From Eleftheria terrae (GTDB lineage: Bacteria > Pseudomonadota > Gammaproteobacteria > Burkholderiales > Burkholderiaceae_C): a DNA stretch of 64,000 nucleotides. A program made the translations under genes and the position numbers. The notes under the pieces were generated by a model. It was not told the origin of the DNA. It made no database searches and saw only the letters and a program-made list of their open reading frames with translations. Positions 33,998 through 43,019 of the stretch are shown here, piece after piece. The stretch's first letter is position 1; each line of letters opens with the position of its first letter. The stretch covers positions 1,488,001 through 1,552,000 of the forward strand of contig NZ_CP106951.1 of assembly GCF_030419005.1 (NCBI RefSeq), written 5' to 3'.

Positions 33998-34360
33998 ATG
34001 GACACCACCACAACAACGAAACCCTTGATGCCGCCCACCTGGAAGCCGGCTGCCGTGGGCGCCCTGCTCTACGCCGGCATGGCGAGCATGGCCGCCCATT
34101 GGGGCCTGGCCGCCTGGCAGCCATGCACTGTCAGCTTCGAGGGCGGCTGCGGGCAGGCACGCGCCGTGGCCGGCCTGCTGTCCTGGCTGGCAGCGCTGCT
34201 GGCGGTGGCGCTGGGCGGCCGGCTGCAGGCCTGGAGCTGCAGTGCCGGCATGCCGCGGTTGCTGCAGCGGCTGCTGTGGCTGCCGGTGCTGCTGCCCTTT
34301 GCGTATGTGGTGGTGCTGGGGGTGGTCCTGTTCGCCCCGGACCTGCTGCGTTCCTACTGA
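33998..34360 (+). CDS. small membrane protein, unknown function
   Basis: 120 residues from the ATG at 33998 (GGAAAG ribosome site). Three hydrophobic helices (about 20-38, 55-75, 90-112) with two short loops, a Cys-containing first loop (PCTVSFEGGCGQ) and a Thr-rich N-terminus. No family is recognised. It is 61 nt downstream of the CorA-like gene on the same strand and probably in the same transcript. Confidence 0.6.
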   Translation: MDTTTTTKPLMPPTWKPAAVGALLYAGMASMAAHWGLAAWQPCTVSFEGGCGQARAVAGLLSWLAALLAVALGGRLQAWSCSAGMPRLLQRLLWLPVLLPFAYVVVLGVVLFAPDLLRSY

Positions 34361-34411
34361 GCGCTGGAATCGTCGCCGGCCGATCCGGCGCCAAGAATCG
34401 GGGAGACCGGA

Positions 34412-35932
34412 ATGGGCCATCGCTGCTTTCTCTACCTGCAGGCCGGCATGGCGGGCGAGGCCGCCACCGCGCTGGCCGAAGCGGCCGGTGGCGTGCCGGG
34501 TCTGTGGCAGGTGCTGCTGGCCGCCCCGCAATGCGAGCCTGCCCACGACGCCCTGCCGCACCGCCTGCACGCCGACCTGCCGAGGGTGCAGAGCAACGCC
34601 CGGCAGGGGCTGGCGCGGCTGGAGCGGTTTGCCGGCTTCGCCGCCCGGCACCCGGCCTGCCGCGAGGTGCCGGCGCTGCCCCGCTACCTCGAAGCCACGG
34701 CCGCCTGGCTGCGCGATGCCATCGAGGCTTGCGAGCGGCACGCCGGCGGCCGCGCGGTGGCGGTGCTCAGCGCCGACCTGGCTGCCATCGCCCGCATGGA
34801 TGGCGACGACCTCGCGCCGGCCGACCGCATCGCCCGCCTGCAGCAGGAATTTGCCGCGCGCTGGCAGCAGCTGGAAGCGGCCGGCCATGCCGGCGCGCTG
34901 CACCGCTTCGACGGCTTGCTGGGCTTCGACCTCGACCGGCTGAGCTGCAGCGACTGGGCTGCCTGGTGCCGGCTGTTCGGCCTGGCCGGCTTGCGCCACC
35001 CCTACTTCCACGCGGCACAGCAGCGGCCCCAGCCGCTGCGCTACACCGACTTCCAGGCGGCAGCCACCGCGCAGCCCCAGCCGGCCGCCCCTGCGTCGGC
35101 GGTCGACCTCGATCGCCTGGCCGAGGCCTGGCGGGCCGGTGACGCGCAGGCCGCACTGGCCCTGTCGCGCGGGCTGCGCAGCTCGCCGGCCGATGCGGCC
35201 ACCGCCCGCTTGTGGGCCGCTCGCGCCGCCGGTGCCACCGGTGCCACCGGTGCCGACGGTGCCGACGGTGCCGACGGTGCCGACGGTGCCGACGGTGCCG
35301 ACGGGCCGCCGGGCCCGCCCGAGGCGCTGCCCGCCGCGATGTGCCTGTATGCCGAAGACCTGCTGCACGGCCGCGGCGGCCCGCCCGACCCGGTGGCCGC
35401 GCGCGAATGGGCCGAGCGTGCCCTGGCCGCGGGCGACACCGGCCCGCGGCTGTGCCTGCTGCTCGGCGGCCTCCTGCTCGAAGAGACGGCCGGCATCACC
35501 GAACCGGGCCGCGCGCTCGGCCTGTTGCGCCACGCCGCCGAGCAGCTGCCCGCCGGCGATGCCGGCCGCACGGCCGCCGAGCGCCAGGTGGGCGAGCTGC
35601 TGCTGCAGGCCGGCGGCGCCGAGGCCCTGCGACAGGCGCGCGACTGGCTGGAGCGCGCGGCGCAGGCCGGCGACCGGCAGGCCATGCAGGCGCTGCGCCG
35701 CCGGGTCTACGGACCGCCAGGCAGTCCCTGCCACGATGCCGACCGCAGCAGCTACTGGCGCGCCCAGGTGGCGCAGCGGGACCGACACCAACGGCAGGGA
35801 CGGCCACCGGCCGGCGCCTTCGAAGGCTGGCGGGTGGTGTGGCTGCCGCTGGCCTGCCTGCTGTGGGTCATCGTGCTGCTGGCGCGCAGCATGCGCCGGC
35901 TGAGGCGCCGTCTCGGCGCCGTGTTCCGCTGA
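34412..35932 (+). CDS. Sel1-like/TPR protein with collagen-like insert and C-terminal membrane anchor
   Basis: 506 residues. No signal peptide. The N-terminal 240 residues are helical and unrecognised. Residues 274-303 are ten Gly-X-Y triplets (GAT, GAD, GPP). After this comes a Sel1-like region (about 305-450: MCLYAEDLLHGRGGPPDPVAAREWAERAL; LGLLRHAAEQLPAGDA; ARDWLERAAQAGDRQAMQAL), a domain type that scaffolds protein complexes. One transmembrane helix (VVWLPLACLLWVIVLLA) and a basic tail end the protein. The stop overlaps the next start (TGATG). Function unknown. Confidence 0.65.
   Translation: MGHRCFLYLQAGMAGEAATALAEAAGGVPGLWQVLLAAPQCEPAHDALPHRLHADLPRVQSNARQGLARLERFAGFAARHPACREVPALPRYLEATAAWLRDAIEACERHAGGRAVAVLSADLAAIARMDGDDLAPADRIARLQQEFAARWQQLEAAGHAGALHRFDGLLGFDLDRLSCSDWAAWCRLFGLAGLRHPYFHAAQQRPQPLRYTDFQAAATAQPQPAAPASAVDLDRLAEAWRAGDAQAALALSRGLRSSPADAATARLWAARAAGATGATGADGADGADGADGADGADGPPGPPEALPAAMCLYAEDLLHGRGGPPDPVAAREWAERALAAGDTGPRLCLLLGGLLLEETAGITEPGRALGLLRHAAEQLPAGDAGRTAAERQVGELLLQAGGAEALRQARDWLERAAQAGDRQAMQALRRRVYGPPGSPCHDADRSSYWRAQVAQRDRHQRQGRPPAGAFEGWRVVWLPLACLLWVIVLLARSMRRLRRRLGAVFR
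35231..35320 (+). repeat. 9-bp tandem repeat encoding collagen-like Gly-X-Y triplets
   Basis: Ten 9-base units: GGTGCCACC twice, GGTGCCGAC six times, then GGGCCGCCG and GGCCCGCCC. They encode GAT-GAT-(GAD)x6-GPP-GPP. The six identical units make it slippage-prone, but the 9-base period keeps the frame. Confidence 0.85.
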
Positions 35933-36747
35933 TGGGCCGCGACCTGCCCGCTCGCGGCCTGGCGGCCGGCCGGCAGCGGGCGCTGCGGGTGCTGTGCCTC
36001 TCGGCGGCCTTGCTGGCGGCCCTGCCCGGCCCGGCGGCGGCACGCCCGCAGACCGTGCTGTGGGTGTGGGACCGGCCGCAGCGCCTGGCGGACTATCCGG
36101 CCGGCGTCGGCCTGGCCTACCTGCATGCCACCGTGCGGCTGAGCGGGCCGGTGGCCGAAGTGCGCTTGCGGCAATGGCCGCTGAAGCCGCCGCCGGATGC
36201 CTTCCTGATGCCGGTGGTGCATGTCAGCTTCGACAACCTGCAGCCCGCGCCGCTGGACGACGCGCAGCAGGCCCGCATCGAAGCCGCCCTGCGCCACGCC
36301 GCCCGCCACAGCCGCTCCGGCTGGGTGCAACTCGACCTGGAAGCCCGGTTCAGCCAGCGCGCAGCCTATGCCCGCCTGCTGCAGCGCCTGCAGCCGCTGC
36401 GCCATGCCGCGACACCGCAGCGGCCGGCAGTGCGCCTGTCCATCACTGCCCTGGCTTCCTGGTGCATGGACGATGCGTGGCTGCCCGCCGGGCTGGTGGA
36501 CGAAGTGGTGCCGATGTATTTCCGCCTCGGCCCCGACGGCCCGGCCATCCGCGAGCGGCTGCAGCGCGACCGGCAGGCACCGGTGCCCGCCTGCCAGTCC
36601 GCCGCCGGCTTCATGCAGGGCGAGCCGGTGGTGGCCCTGCAAGGCCTGCAGCGCCGCTACTTCTTTCACCCCGCCGCCTGGACGGCCGCCGATGTCGCGG
36701 CGCTGCCGCCGGCCGGCCTGCCCACAGCAGCGCCCACCCCGCCATGA
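35932..36747 (+). CDS. exported protein, DUF3142-like
   Basis: 271 residues from the ATG at 35932 (overlaps the preceding stop). A signal peptide (ALRVLCLSAALLAALPGPAAA) is followed by QTVLWVWDRPQRLADYPAGVGLAYL, VQLDLEARFSQRAAYARLLQ, LSITALASWCMDDAWL and VDEVVPMYFRLGP. The layout (W-x-W-D-R start, QLD, ALASWC, DEVVPM) suggests a TIM-barrel glycoside-hydrolase-like fold as in DUF3142; that assignment is tentative. Periplasmic or surface location is likely. The stop overlaps the next gene by 4 nt. Confidence 0.6.
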   Translation: MGRDLPARGLAAGRQRALRVLCLSAALLAALPGPAAARPQTVLWVWDRPQRLADYPAGVGLAYLHATVRLSGPVAEVRLRQWPLKPPPDAFLMPVVHVSFDNLQPAPLDDAQQARIEAALRHAARHSRSGWVQLDLEARFSQRAAYARLLQRLQPLRHAATPQRPAVRLSITALASWCMDDAWLPAGLVDEVVPMYFRLGPDGPAIRERLQRDRQAPVPACQSAAGFMQGEPVVALQGLQRRYFFHPAAWTAADVAALPPAGLPTAAPTPP

Positions 36748-39116
36748 TGAGACGATCCCTCCACCTGCCACGCCGCGCCGCGGCCGTCGCCCTGGCCCTC
36801 CTCGCCACCTGGATGGGCGGTCCGGCGGCCGCCAGTGGCGGCGGCCTGCCGGAAGACCTGTATTTCCTCAGCCAGCGCCCCGACCTGCCGACACGCGAGT
36901 TCATCACCGGGCCCGGCAGCTTCCAGCCGGAGCACCGGGCGCCCTACCAGGTGGTGTGGTGGTGGCACCTGACCGGCGTACCGATTCCCGACACGGCGGT
37001 CGCCCCCCTGGCCGCGGTGCTCGACGGCATCGATCGTGACCGCTGGCCCGGCGAGAACGAATCGGCCCGCCAGGCCTGGCAGGAGGCCCGCAGCCGGGCG
37101 CTGGCCCAGCTGGGCCAGGCGCCGCCCGCCGGCGACGACGGCAGCGGCCTGCCACCCTGGAATGCCGCCACGTTCAGCTCGGCCGACGGCTGCTATGCCG
37201 ACGCCTTCCGCAACGCCATCACAACGCTGGCCGACCGCCAGGCGCGGCATCCGCAGGCCCGCGGCGCCCTGCTGCGCTGGCTGCAGGGCCAGGACCGGGT
37301 CTTCAGCCGCTGCGGGGGCGGGCCGGCGGAGCCCGACAGCCTGCCCGACGCCGGCAGCGACGCGCCGGCCTGGCTGCAGCACGACCTCGCCTGGCAGGAG
37401 GCGGCCGGCCAGTTCTACGGCGGCGAGCTGGAGGCGGCGGCCACCGCCTACGCCGCCATTGCCGAGGAAGCCGCCAGTCCCTGGCGCCACCTGGCCGGCT
37501 ACATGCAGCTGCGGGTGCTGGCCCGGCAGCATCCCGGCCCGGACGCAAGCGACCCGGACGGCTCGCCGGCCGAGGCGGAGGCCGAGGCCCGGCAGGCCGC
37601 GCTGAGCGAAGAAGTGACGGCACTGAGCGACTCCTTGCTGCGCCGCGCGCCACTGGCGCCGCTGCGCAGCTCCATCGTGCGCCTGCGCGAGGCCCTGCTG
37701 ATCCGCCACCTGCCACTGCATGAGCGCTTGTTGCGGCTGGTCGATGGCCTGCGTGCGCCCCGCGACGGCGACACCGCGGCCGCCCGGCTGCTGCTGCTCA
37801 ACCAGACGCTGCGCGACTGCAGCCTCGTCCGCTGCCGCCAGCCCCTGGCCGGCCGGGAGCCGGAGATGCTGCGCTGGCTGTACACCGTGCGCGGCCGGCC
37901 CGGGCAGGAAGGCGATGCGCTGGCGCCTGACTGGCAGGCCCGCGAGAGCTGGGCCGGCTACCAGCGCACCGGCGCACTGCCCTGGCTGTTTGCCGCGGCG
38001 CGCTTCCTGCCGCCGGCCGACCGGCGGCAGGCCCGGCTGTCGGCCGCGCTCGCGCGGCTGCCGCAGCGGCATGCGGGGCACTTCGCGGCACGGCTGCTGC
38101 GCGCCGGCACGCTGCACCATGCCGGCCGGCACGCGGAGGTGCGCCAGCTGCTCGAGCCACTGCTGGATGCCGCGCCGGCCCGCCACGGCGCCTCCGACCA
38201 CAACCTGCTGGCCGCCCTGCTGCTGCCCAGCGCGCGCAGCGAGGCCGAGTGGCTGCGCTGGGCGCTGCGCACGCCGGCCGGCCGGCGCGACCCGGAAAGC
38301 GGCGAGATCCGCCCGGCCGACGCGGCCGCCGCCGGGCTCGACCATGACGCCACGCTGGCCCTCAACACCCGCGGCAGCCTGGCCCTGCTGCTGCGGCTGG
38401 GCCGCGAGCCACGCCTGAACCCGGCCCTGCAGCTCGAGCTGCTGGAAGCCGCCTGGACCCGGGCGGTGCTGGCCGGCGAGCCAGCCCGCGCCCGCGAAGC
38501 CGGCGCGGCCTTGCTGCAGCACTATGCACAGCTGCCGGCCAAGGCCGCCAGCGTCGGCTGGCTGCGGCAGGCCGAGGCCCTGTCCGACAGCGACAGCGCC
38601 GGCTGGCAGCGCCTGCTGCTGGGCCGCCTGGCCGATGCGGCCGACGTTGCGCACCCGCCGCACCTGCGCGGCCCGGCCGACTGGGCAATCGCCCTGCCAC
38701 TGCCGCCGGCGGACGGGCACGCCGAGCCGCCGCGCGCCGCCGGGCCTTCCTCCTATGGCAAGTGGTGCGACCCCTTCGGCCGGACCGGTGGCACGCTGCC
38801 TGCGAACCGGCAGGCAGCCCAGCCGTTCGGCTTCCTCGACGCCGCGGAACAGCAACAGCAGCAGCAGGAAGCGCAGCGCCTGCTGCAAGTGCCGCAGGAC
38901 TCGATCTGGATGACCCAGGCGGCGCTGGCGCTGATGGAGCGCGCGCCCCGCGATCCGCTGGTGCCGCAGGCGCTGTCGGTGGCGGTGCGCCTGGCGCGGC
39001 ACAGCTGCATGGGCCAGGGCAGCGGCGCCTGGTCGCGCCGCGGGCTGCAGGCACTGCACAAGCATTACCCCGGCAGCCCGTGGGCGGCCCGCACCCGCTA
39101 CTGGTATGGGCAGTGA
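36744..39116 (+). CDS. large exported helical-repeat protein, unknown function
   Basis: 790 residues from the ATG at 36744. A signal peptide (RAAAVALALLATWMGGPAAA) precedes LYFLSQRPDLPTREFITGPG and an aromatic stretch (YQVVWWWHLTGVP). The bulk is Ala/Leu/Arg-rich helical hairpins resembling TPR or solenoid repeats (QFYGGELEAAATAYAAIAEE; LLRAGTLHHAGRHAEVRQLL). Near the C-terminus are a Gln run (EQQQQQQE, residues 708-715) and LHKHYPGSPWAARTRYWYGQ, a typical TPR-like end. Probably periplasmic scaffold. No enzyme motif seen. Co-translated with the DUF3142-like gene. Confidence 0.6.
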   Translation: MMRRSLHLPRRAAAVALALLATWMGGPAAASGGGLPEDLYFLSQRPDLPTREFITGPGSFQPEHRAPYQVVWWWHLTGVPIPDTAVAPLAAVLDGIDRDRWPGENESARQAWQEARSRALAQLGQAPPAGDDGSGLPPWNAATFSSADGCYADAFRNAITTLADRQARHPQARGALLRWLQGQDRVFSRCGGGPAEPDSLPDAGSDAPAWLQHDLAWQEAAGQFYGGELEAAATAYAAIAEEAASPWRHLAGYMQLRVLARQHPGPDASDPDGSPAEAEAEARQAALSEEVTALSDSLLRRAPLAPLRSSIVRLREALLIRHLPLHERLLRLVDGLRAPRDGDTAAARLLLLNQTLRDCSLVRCRQPLAGREPEMLRWLYTVRGRPGQEGDALAPDWQARESWAGYQRTGALPWLFAAARFLPPADRRQARLSAALARLPQRHAGHFAARLLRAGTLHHAGRHAEVRQLLEPLLDAAPARHGASDHNLLAALLLPSARSEAEWLRWALRTPAGRRDPESGEIRPADAAAAGLDHDATLALNTRGSLALLLRLGREPRLNPALQLELLEAAWTRAVLAGEPARAREAGAALLQHYAQLPAKAASVGWLRQAEALSDSDSAGWQRLLLGRLADAADVAHPPHLRGPADWAIALPLPPADGHAEPPRAAGPSSYGKWCDPFGRTGGTLPANRQAAQPFGFLDAAEQQQQQQEAQRLLQVPQDSIWMTQAALALMERAPRDPLVPQALSVAVRLARHSCMGQGSGAWSRRGLQALHKHYPGSPWAARTRYWYGQ

Positions 39117-39236
39117 GCCGGCCCGCGCCGCGTACTGCGGCCGCAGCGCCCCGCCCTTGAGGGGGAGGATGGCCGGTCCGGCGCCATGCGCCGCCACGCC
39201 GATAATCGCCGCAAGGCACAAGACCAAGGGTGAGGC

Positions 39237-42200
39237 ATGAAGTTTGTCAGCGCATTGATCGGCGCCTACCTGGGATGGAGCATCGGCGACATCTTCGGCG
39301 CGCTTGCCGGCCTGGTGCTCGGGCCCGCGCTGTGGACGCTGTTCGGCAAGGCCGCCCTGGGAGCGAACGAGCCGGCCCGCCCGGCGCCGCCAGCCACCGG
39401 GGCGGCAGCCGGCCCGGCGGCCGGCGCGGCGCCACTGGAAGCACGGGTCCAGGCGCTCGAGCAGGAAGTGGCGCGCCTGCGCAGCCGCCTGCAACGGCTG
39501 GAGCAGGCCGAGCCGGCCATGCCGGAGGCCTCGGCCCCTGTGGCGCCGCCAGCGGTGCCAGACACGGCTGCGGACGCAGGCACGCCCCGGCCAGCACCGG
39601 CCGAGCCCCGCCCGGTGGTGTTGCCGCCGGCGGTGGTGCAGGCCGCCACGCCGGCCGTCCTGGCGAAGGCGGCGCTGCCGGCCTCCCCCGAGCCGCAGGC
39701 CGACGCCTGGCAGCCAGCCCTGCCGGAGGTGGTGGTGGCTTCCAGCGCAGCGCTCGACGGGCCGGCCGTCGAACCCGGCCCGCAGCTTCCGCCCCAACCG
39801 GTGGATGCGCTCGGCGCGCCGGCCCCCGAGCCGGCCCCGCCGCGCGCCGCCAGGCCGCCTGCGCCGCCCCCCGTGCCGCTGCGTGACCGCCTGCCGCCGG
39901 TGGTGAGCCGGCTGATCTTCGGTGGCAACACCATCGTCAAGGCCGGCGTGCTGATCCTCTTCCTCGGCCTGGCTTTCCTGCTGCGCTATGCGGCCGAGCG
40001 GGTCACCGTACCGCTGGAGCTGCGCTACGCCGGCGTGGGCGCTGTCGGCGCCTTCCTGCTGGGCCTGGGCTGGCGACTGCGTGAGCGGGCCGACAAGGCC
40101 GGCGGCCAGGGCTATGGCCTGATCCTGCAGGGTGCCGGCATCGGCGTGTTCTACCTGACGGCACTGGCCGCGCTGAAGCTGCATGCCGGCCACCCCCTGC
40201 TGAGCGCCGGCATGGCCTTCGGCTTCATGGCCGGCGTGGCGGTGCTGGGGGCGGTGCTGGCCGTCAAGCAGGACGCGCCCTGGCTGGCGCTGGTGTCCAT
40301 CGCCGAAGGCTTCGCGGCCCCGGTGCTGATCTCGGATGGCAGCGGCAACCACATCGCGCTGTTCAGCTACCTGGCCATCCTCGACATCGGCATCTTCCTC
40401 GTCGCCTGGCACAAGGCCTGGCGCCCGCTGCACCTGGTGGGCCTGTTCGGCACGCTGACGCTGGCCAGCGGCTGGGCCCACAGCCGCTACACCGACGCGC
40501 TCTATCCGAGCACGCAGGCCTTCCTGCTGCTGTTCTTCCTGTTGTTCACCGCCATGGGGGTGCTGTTCGCCCGGCGCGCGCTGGCCAGCGACACCGGCAG
40601 CCCGGCGGGCCGGGACGCCGACCGGCCCTTGTCCGCGCGCGCCTCCCAGGCGCTGGCCCAGGTGGGACGGGTCGACAGCACGCTGGTCTTCGGCGTGCCG
40701 CTGGCCACCTTCGGCCTGCAGTACACGCTGGTCGAGGCGCTGCCCTGGGGCCCGGCCTGGGCGGCCTTCGGCTACTCGCTGTTCTACCTGCTGCTGGGCG
40801 GCGGGCTGCTGCGCGGCGGCCATCCGCGCTACGGCTTGCTGGGCGAAGCCTATGTGATCGTCAGCGTGATCTTCGGCACCCTGGCCGTCCCGCTCGCGCT
40901 GGAAGGCGCCTGGACCGGCGCCACCTGGGCGGTGGAGGCCGCCGGCATGTACTGGCTGGGTGCCCGGCAGCACCGGCCGTATGCACGCGCCTTCGGCCTG
41001 CTGGTGCTGCTTGGCGGGCTGGTGCGCCTGGCCAGCTCGCTCAGCCTGGACCTGACGCCGGGCACCCCCCTCATCGACGGCTCGGTGCTCGGCGTGGTGC
41101 TGTTCGGCGCCAGCGCGCTCGCCATCTACCGGGTCTGGCTGCGCATTCCGGCGCAGCACAGCCCGGCCTGGGAAAGCGCCAACGTGCTGGCCCTGCCCTG
41201 GCTGGTGACGGCGCCGCTCGCCCTGCTGGGCTGGATGCTGCTGCCACCGCCGTGGGCCAGCGTCACCACCGCCTGGCTGGCGCTGGCCTGCGCGGCCAGC
41301 CGCGAACGCCTGGGCATCTCGGTGCTGGGCGCCTGCTCGGCGGTGCTGCACGTGCTGGCCTTGGCCGGCCTGGTCTCGACCCTGCACGTCGCCGGCGACG
41401 GCGCGATGCTCGCCAGCGGCTGGCAAGGCCTGGCGGCCGCGGTGCTGATCGCCGCCGCGCTGCTGCTGCAGACCGGCCTGGGCCTGCGCCGCCAGCTGCG
41501 CGTGATGGACGCGGCCGCCGCCGTGCCCGCCTGGTCGCTGCCCGGCAGCCTGGGCCTGCTTGCCGGCCTGGCGGTGCTGGCCGGCAGCTTGCTGTTCGTG
41601 ATGCCGGCCGACCGCGCCGCCCTGCTCTGGCCGGTGCTCGGCCTGGCCGCACTGTTCCTTGCGCTGCGGCTGGCCCATCCGGCCCTGGCGCTGGCCGGGC
41701 TGGGGCTGCAGCTGGCCGCCGGCGTCGCCCTGCTGCTGTTCGGGGCGCCACTGTGGGGCGACGGGCCCGGCGTCACCCTGTGGGGCCCGCTGATCCTCAC
41801 CGCGGCCGGCCTGCTGGCCGGTGACTGGCTGCACCGCCGCTGGCGGCGGCCCAGCGCGTGGCGCAACACGCCTGCGCTGCATTGGGCCGTGGTGCTGTGG
41901 AGCCTGGCCTGGTGGGCCCAGGTGCTGCCGCCCGAAGGCTGGCGCCAGCTGCTGGCGCGCGATGCGCTGCAGTTCGGCGCCGCCGCGCTGGCGGCCTGGG
42001 TGCTGCTGACCTCCGTCGGCATGGCGGCGCTGGCCGGCTGGCGCCGCTGGCAGGTGCTCGGCCGCGCCACCGCCGGCACGCTGCCGGCCTGGGTGGGCTG
42101 CGCCTTGCTGGGCCCAGCCGTGGCGGGCCTGGCACCCTCGGCCCACCTGGGTTGGGCGGTGTGGCCGCTGGCGCTGGCCTGGCACCTGCTGCTGCTGCGC

Positions 42201-43019
42201 CGGCAAACGGCCTGGTGGCGCCCGCAGCAACTGGGCCTGCTGCATGTGCTCGGCTTCTGGCTCTTCCTGCTGCTCGCCGCGCGTGAATGCCAGCTGGCGA
42301 TGGCCGGCCTGGGTGAGCCGGGCTCGGCCTGGCCCACGCTGGGCTGGATGCTGGTGCCGGCGCTCCTGCTCGGTGCATTGACCCGCCCGGCCCTGCTGCA
42401 GCGCTGGCCGCTGACCGAGCAGCGCGACACCTACCTGCTGGCAGCCTGCGCGCCGCTGGCGCTCTACCTGGCGGGCTGGCTCTGGGTCGGCAACCTGCAG
42501 CCGGGCAATGCAGCGCCGCTGCCCTATGTGCCGCTGCTCAACCCGCTGGAGCTGGGCCAGGGCCTGGTGCTGCTTGCGCTGCTGCTGTGGCAGCGGGCCC
42601 TGCCGGCGCACTGGCGGCAGCGGCTGCCGCGCCGGCCCCTGCTCGGCGGCCTGGGCGCGACGGCCTTCGCGCTCTACACCTTCGCGGTGCTGCGCGCCTG
42701 CCACCACTGGGCCGGCGTGGCCTGGAGCGGCGATGCGCTGTACGACTCCACGCTGACGCAGGCGGCGCTGTCGGTGGCCTGGTCGGTGCTCGGCGTGCTG
42801 CTGATGCTGGCGGGCCACCGGCAGGTGCGCCGCGGTGTCTGGGTGCTCGGTGCGGCGCTGCTGGGCGTGGTGGTGCTCAAGCTCTTCCTGGTGGAGCTGG
42901 CCGATCGCGGCAGCCTCTACCGCATCGTGTCCTTCATCGTGGTAGGTGTGCTGCTGCTGGTGGTGGGCTATTTCGCACCGGTGCCGCCACGCCGGCGCAG
43001 CGAGGAGGTGCCGGCGTGA
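39237..43019 (+). CDS. DUF2339 giant polytopic membrane protein
   Basis: 1260 residues. Starts with a hydrophobic hairpin (FVSALIGAYLGWSIGDIFGALAGLVLG), then a coiled coil (VQALEQEVARLRSRLQRLEQ) and a long Pro/Ala-rich linker to about residue 215. From RLIFGGNTIVKAGVLILFLGLAFLLRYAAE onward there are nearly 30 hydrophobic helices to the C-terminus (YRIVSFIVVGVLLLVVGYFA). This is the DUF2339 family, regularly followed by DUF3999 genes as here. Function unknown; the core motif GGNTIVKAG/LLRYAAE is conserved in the family. The stop overlaps the DUF3999 start (GTGA). Confidence 0.9.
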   Translation: MKFVSALIGAYLGWSIGDIFGALAGLVLGPALWTLFGKAALGANEPARPAPPATGAAAGPAAGAAPLEARVQALEQEVARLRSRLQRLEQAEPAMPEASAPVAPPAVPDTAADAGTPRPAPAEPRPVVLPPAVVQAATPAVLAKAALPASPEPQADAWQPALPEVVVASSAALDGPAVEPGPQLPPQPVDALGAPAPEPAPPRAARPPAPPPVPLRDRLPPVVSRLIFGGNTIVKAGVLILFLGLAFLLRYAAERVTVPLELRYAGVGAVGAFLLGLGWRLRERADKAGGQGYGLILQGAGIGVFYLTALAALKLHAGHPLLSAGMAFGFMAGVAVLGAVLAVKQDAPWLALVSIAEGFAAPVLISDGSGNHIALFSYLAILDIGIFLVAWHKAWRPLHLVGLFGTLTLASGWAHSRYTDALYPSTQAFLLLFFLLFTAMGVLFARRALASDTGSPAGRDADRPLSARASQALAQVGRVDSTLVFGVPLATFGLQYTLVEALPWGPAWAAFGYSLFYLLLGGGLLRGGHPRYGLLGEAYVIVSVIFGTLAVPLALEGAWTGATWAVEAAGMYWLGARQHRPYARAFGLLVLLGGLVRLASSLSLDLTPGTPLIDGSVLGVVLFGASALAIYRVWLRIPAQHSPAWESANVLALPWLVTAPLALLGWMLLPPPWASVTTAWLALACAASRERLGISVLGACSAVLHVLALAGLVSTLHVAGDGAMLASGWQGLAAAVLIAAALLLQTGLGLRRQLRVMDAAAAVPAWSLPGSLGLLAGLAVLAGSLLFVMPADRAALLWPVLGLAALFLALRLAHPALALAGLGLQLAAGVALLLFGAPLWGDGPGVTLWGPLILTAAGLLAGDWLHRRWRRPSAWRNTPALHWAVVLWSLAWWAQVLPPEGWRQLLARDALQFGAAALAAWVLLTSVGMAALAGWRRWQVLGRATAGTLPAWVGCALLGPAVAGLAPSAHLGWAVWPLALAWHLLLLRRQTAWWRPQQLGLLHVLGFWLFLLLAARECQLAMAGLGEPGSAWPTLGWMLVPALLLGALTRPALLQRWPLTEQRDTYLLAACAPLALYLAGWLWVGNLQPGNAAPLPYVPLLNPLELGQGLVLLALLLWQRALPAHWRQRLPRRPLLGGLGATAFALYTFAVLRACHHWAGVAWSGDALYDSTLTQAALSVAWSVLGVLLMLAGHRQVRRGVWVLGAALLGVVVLKLFLVELADRGSLYRIVSFIVVGVLLLVVGYFAPVPPRRRSEEVPA

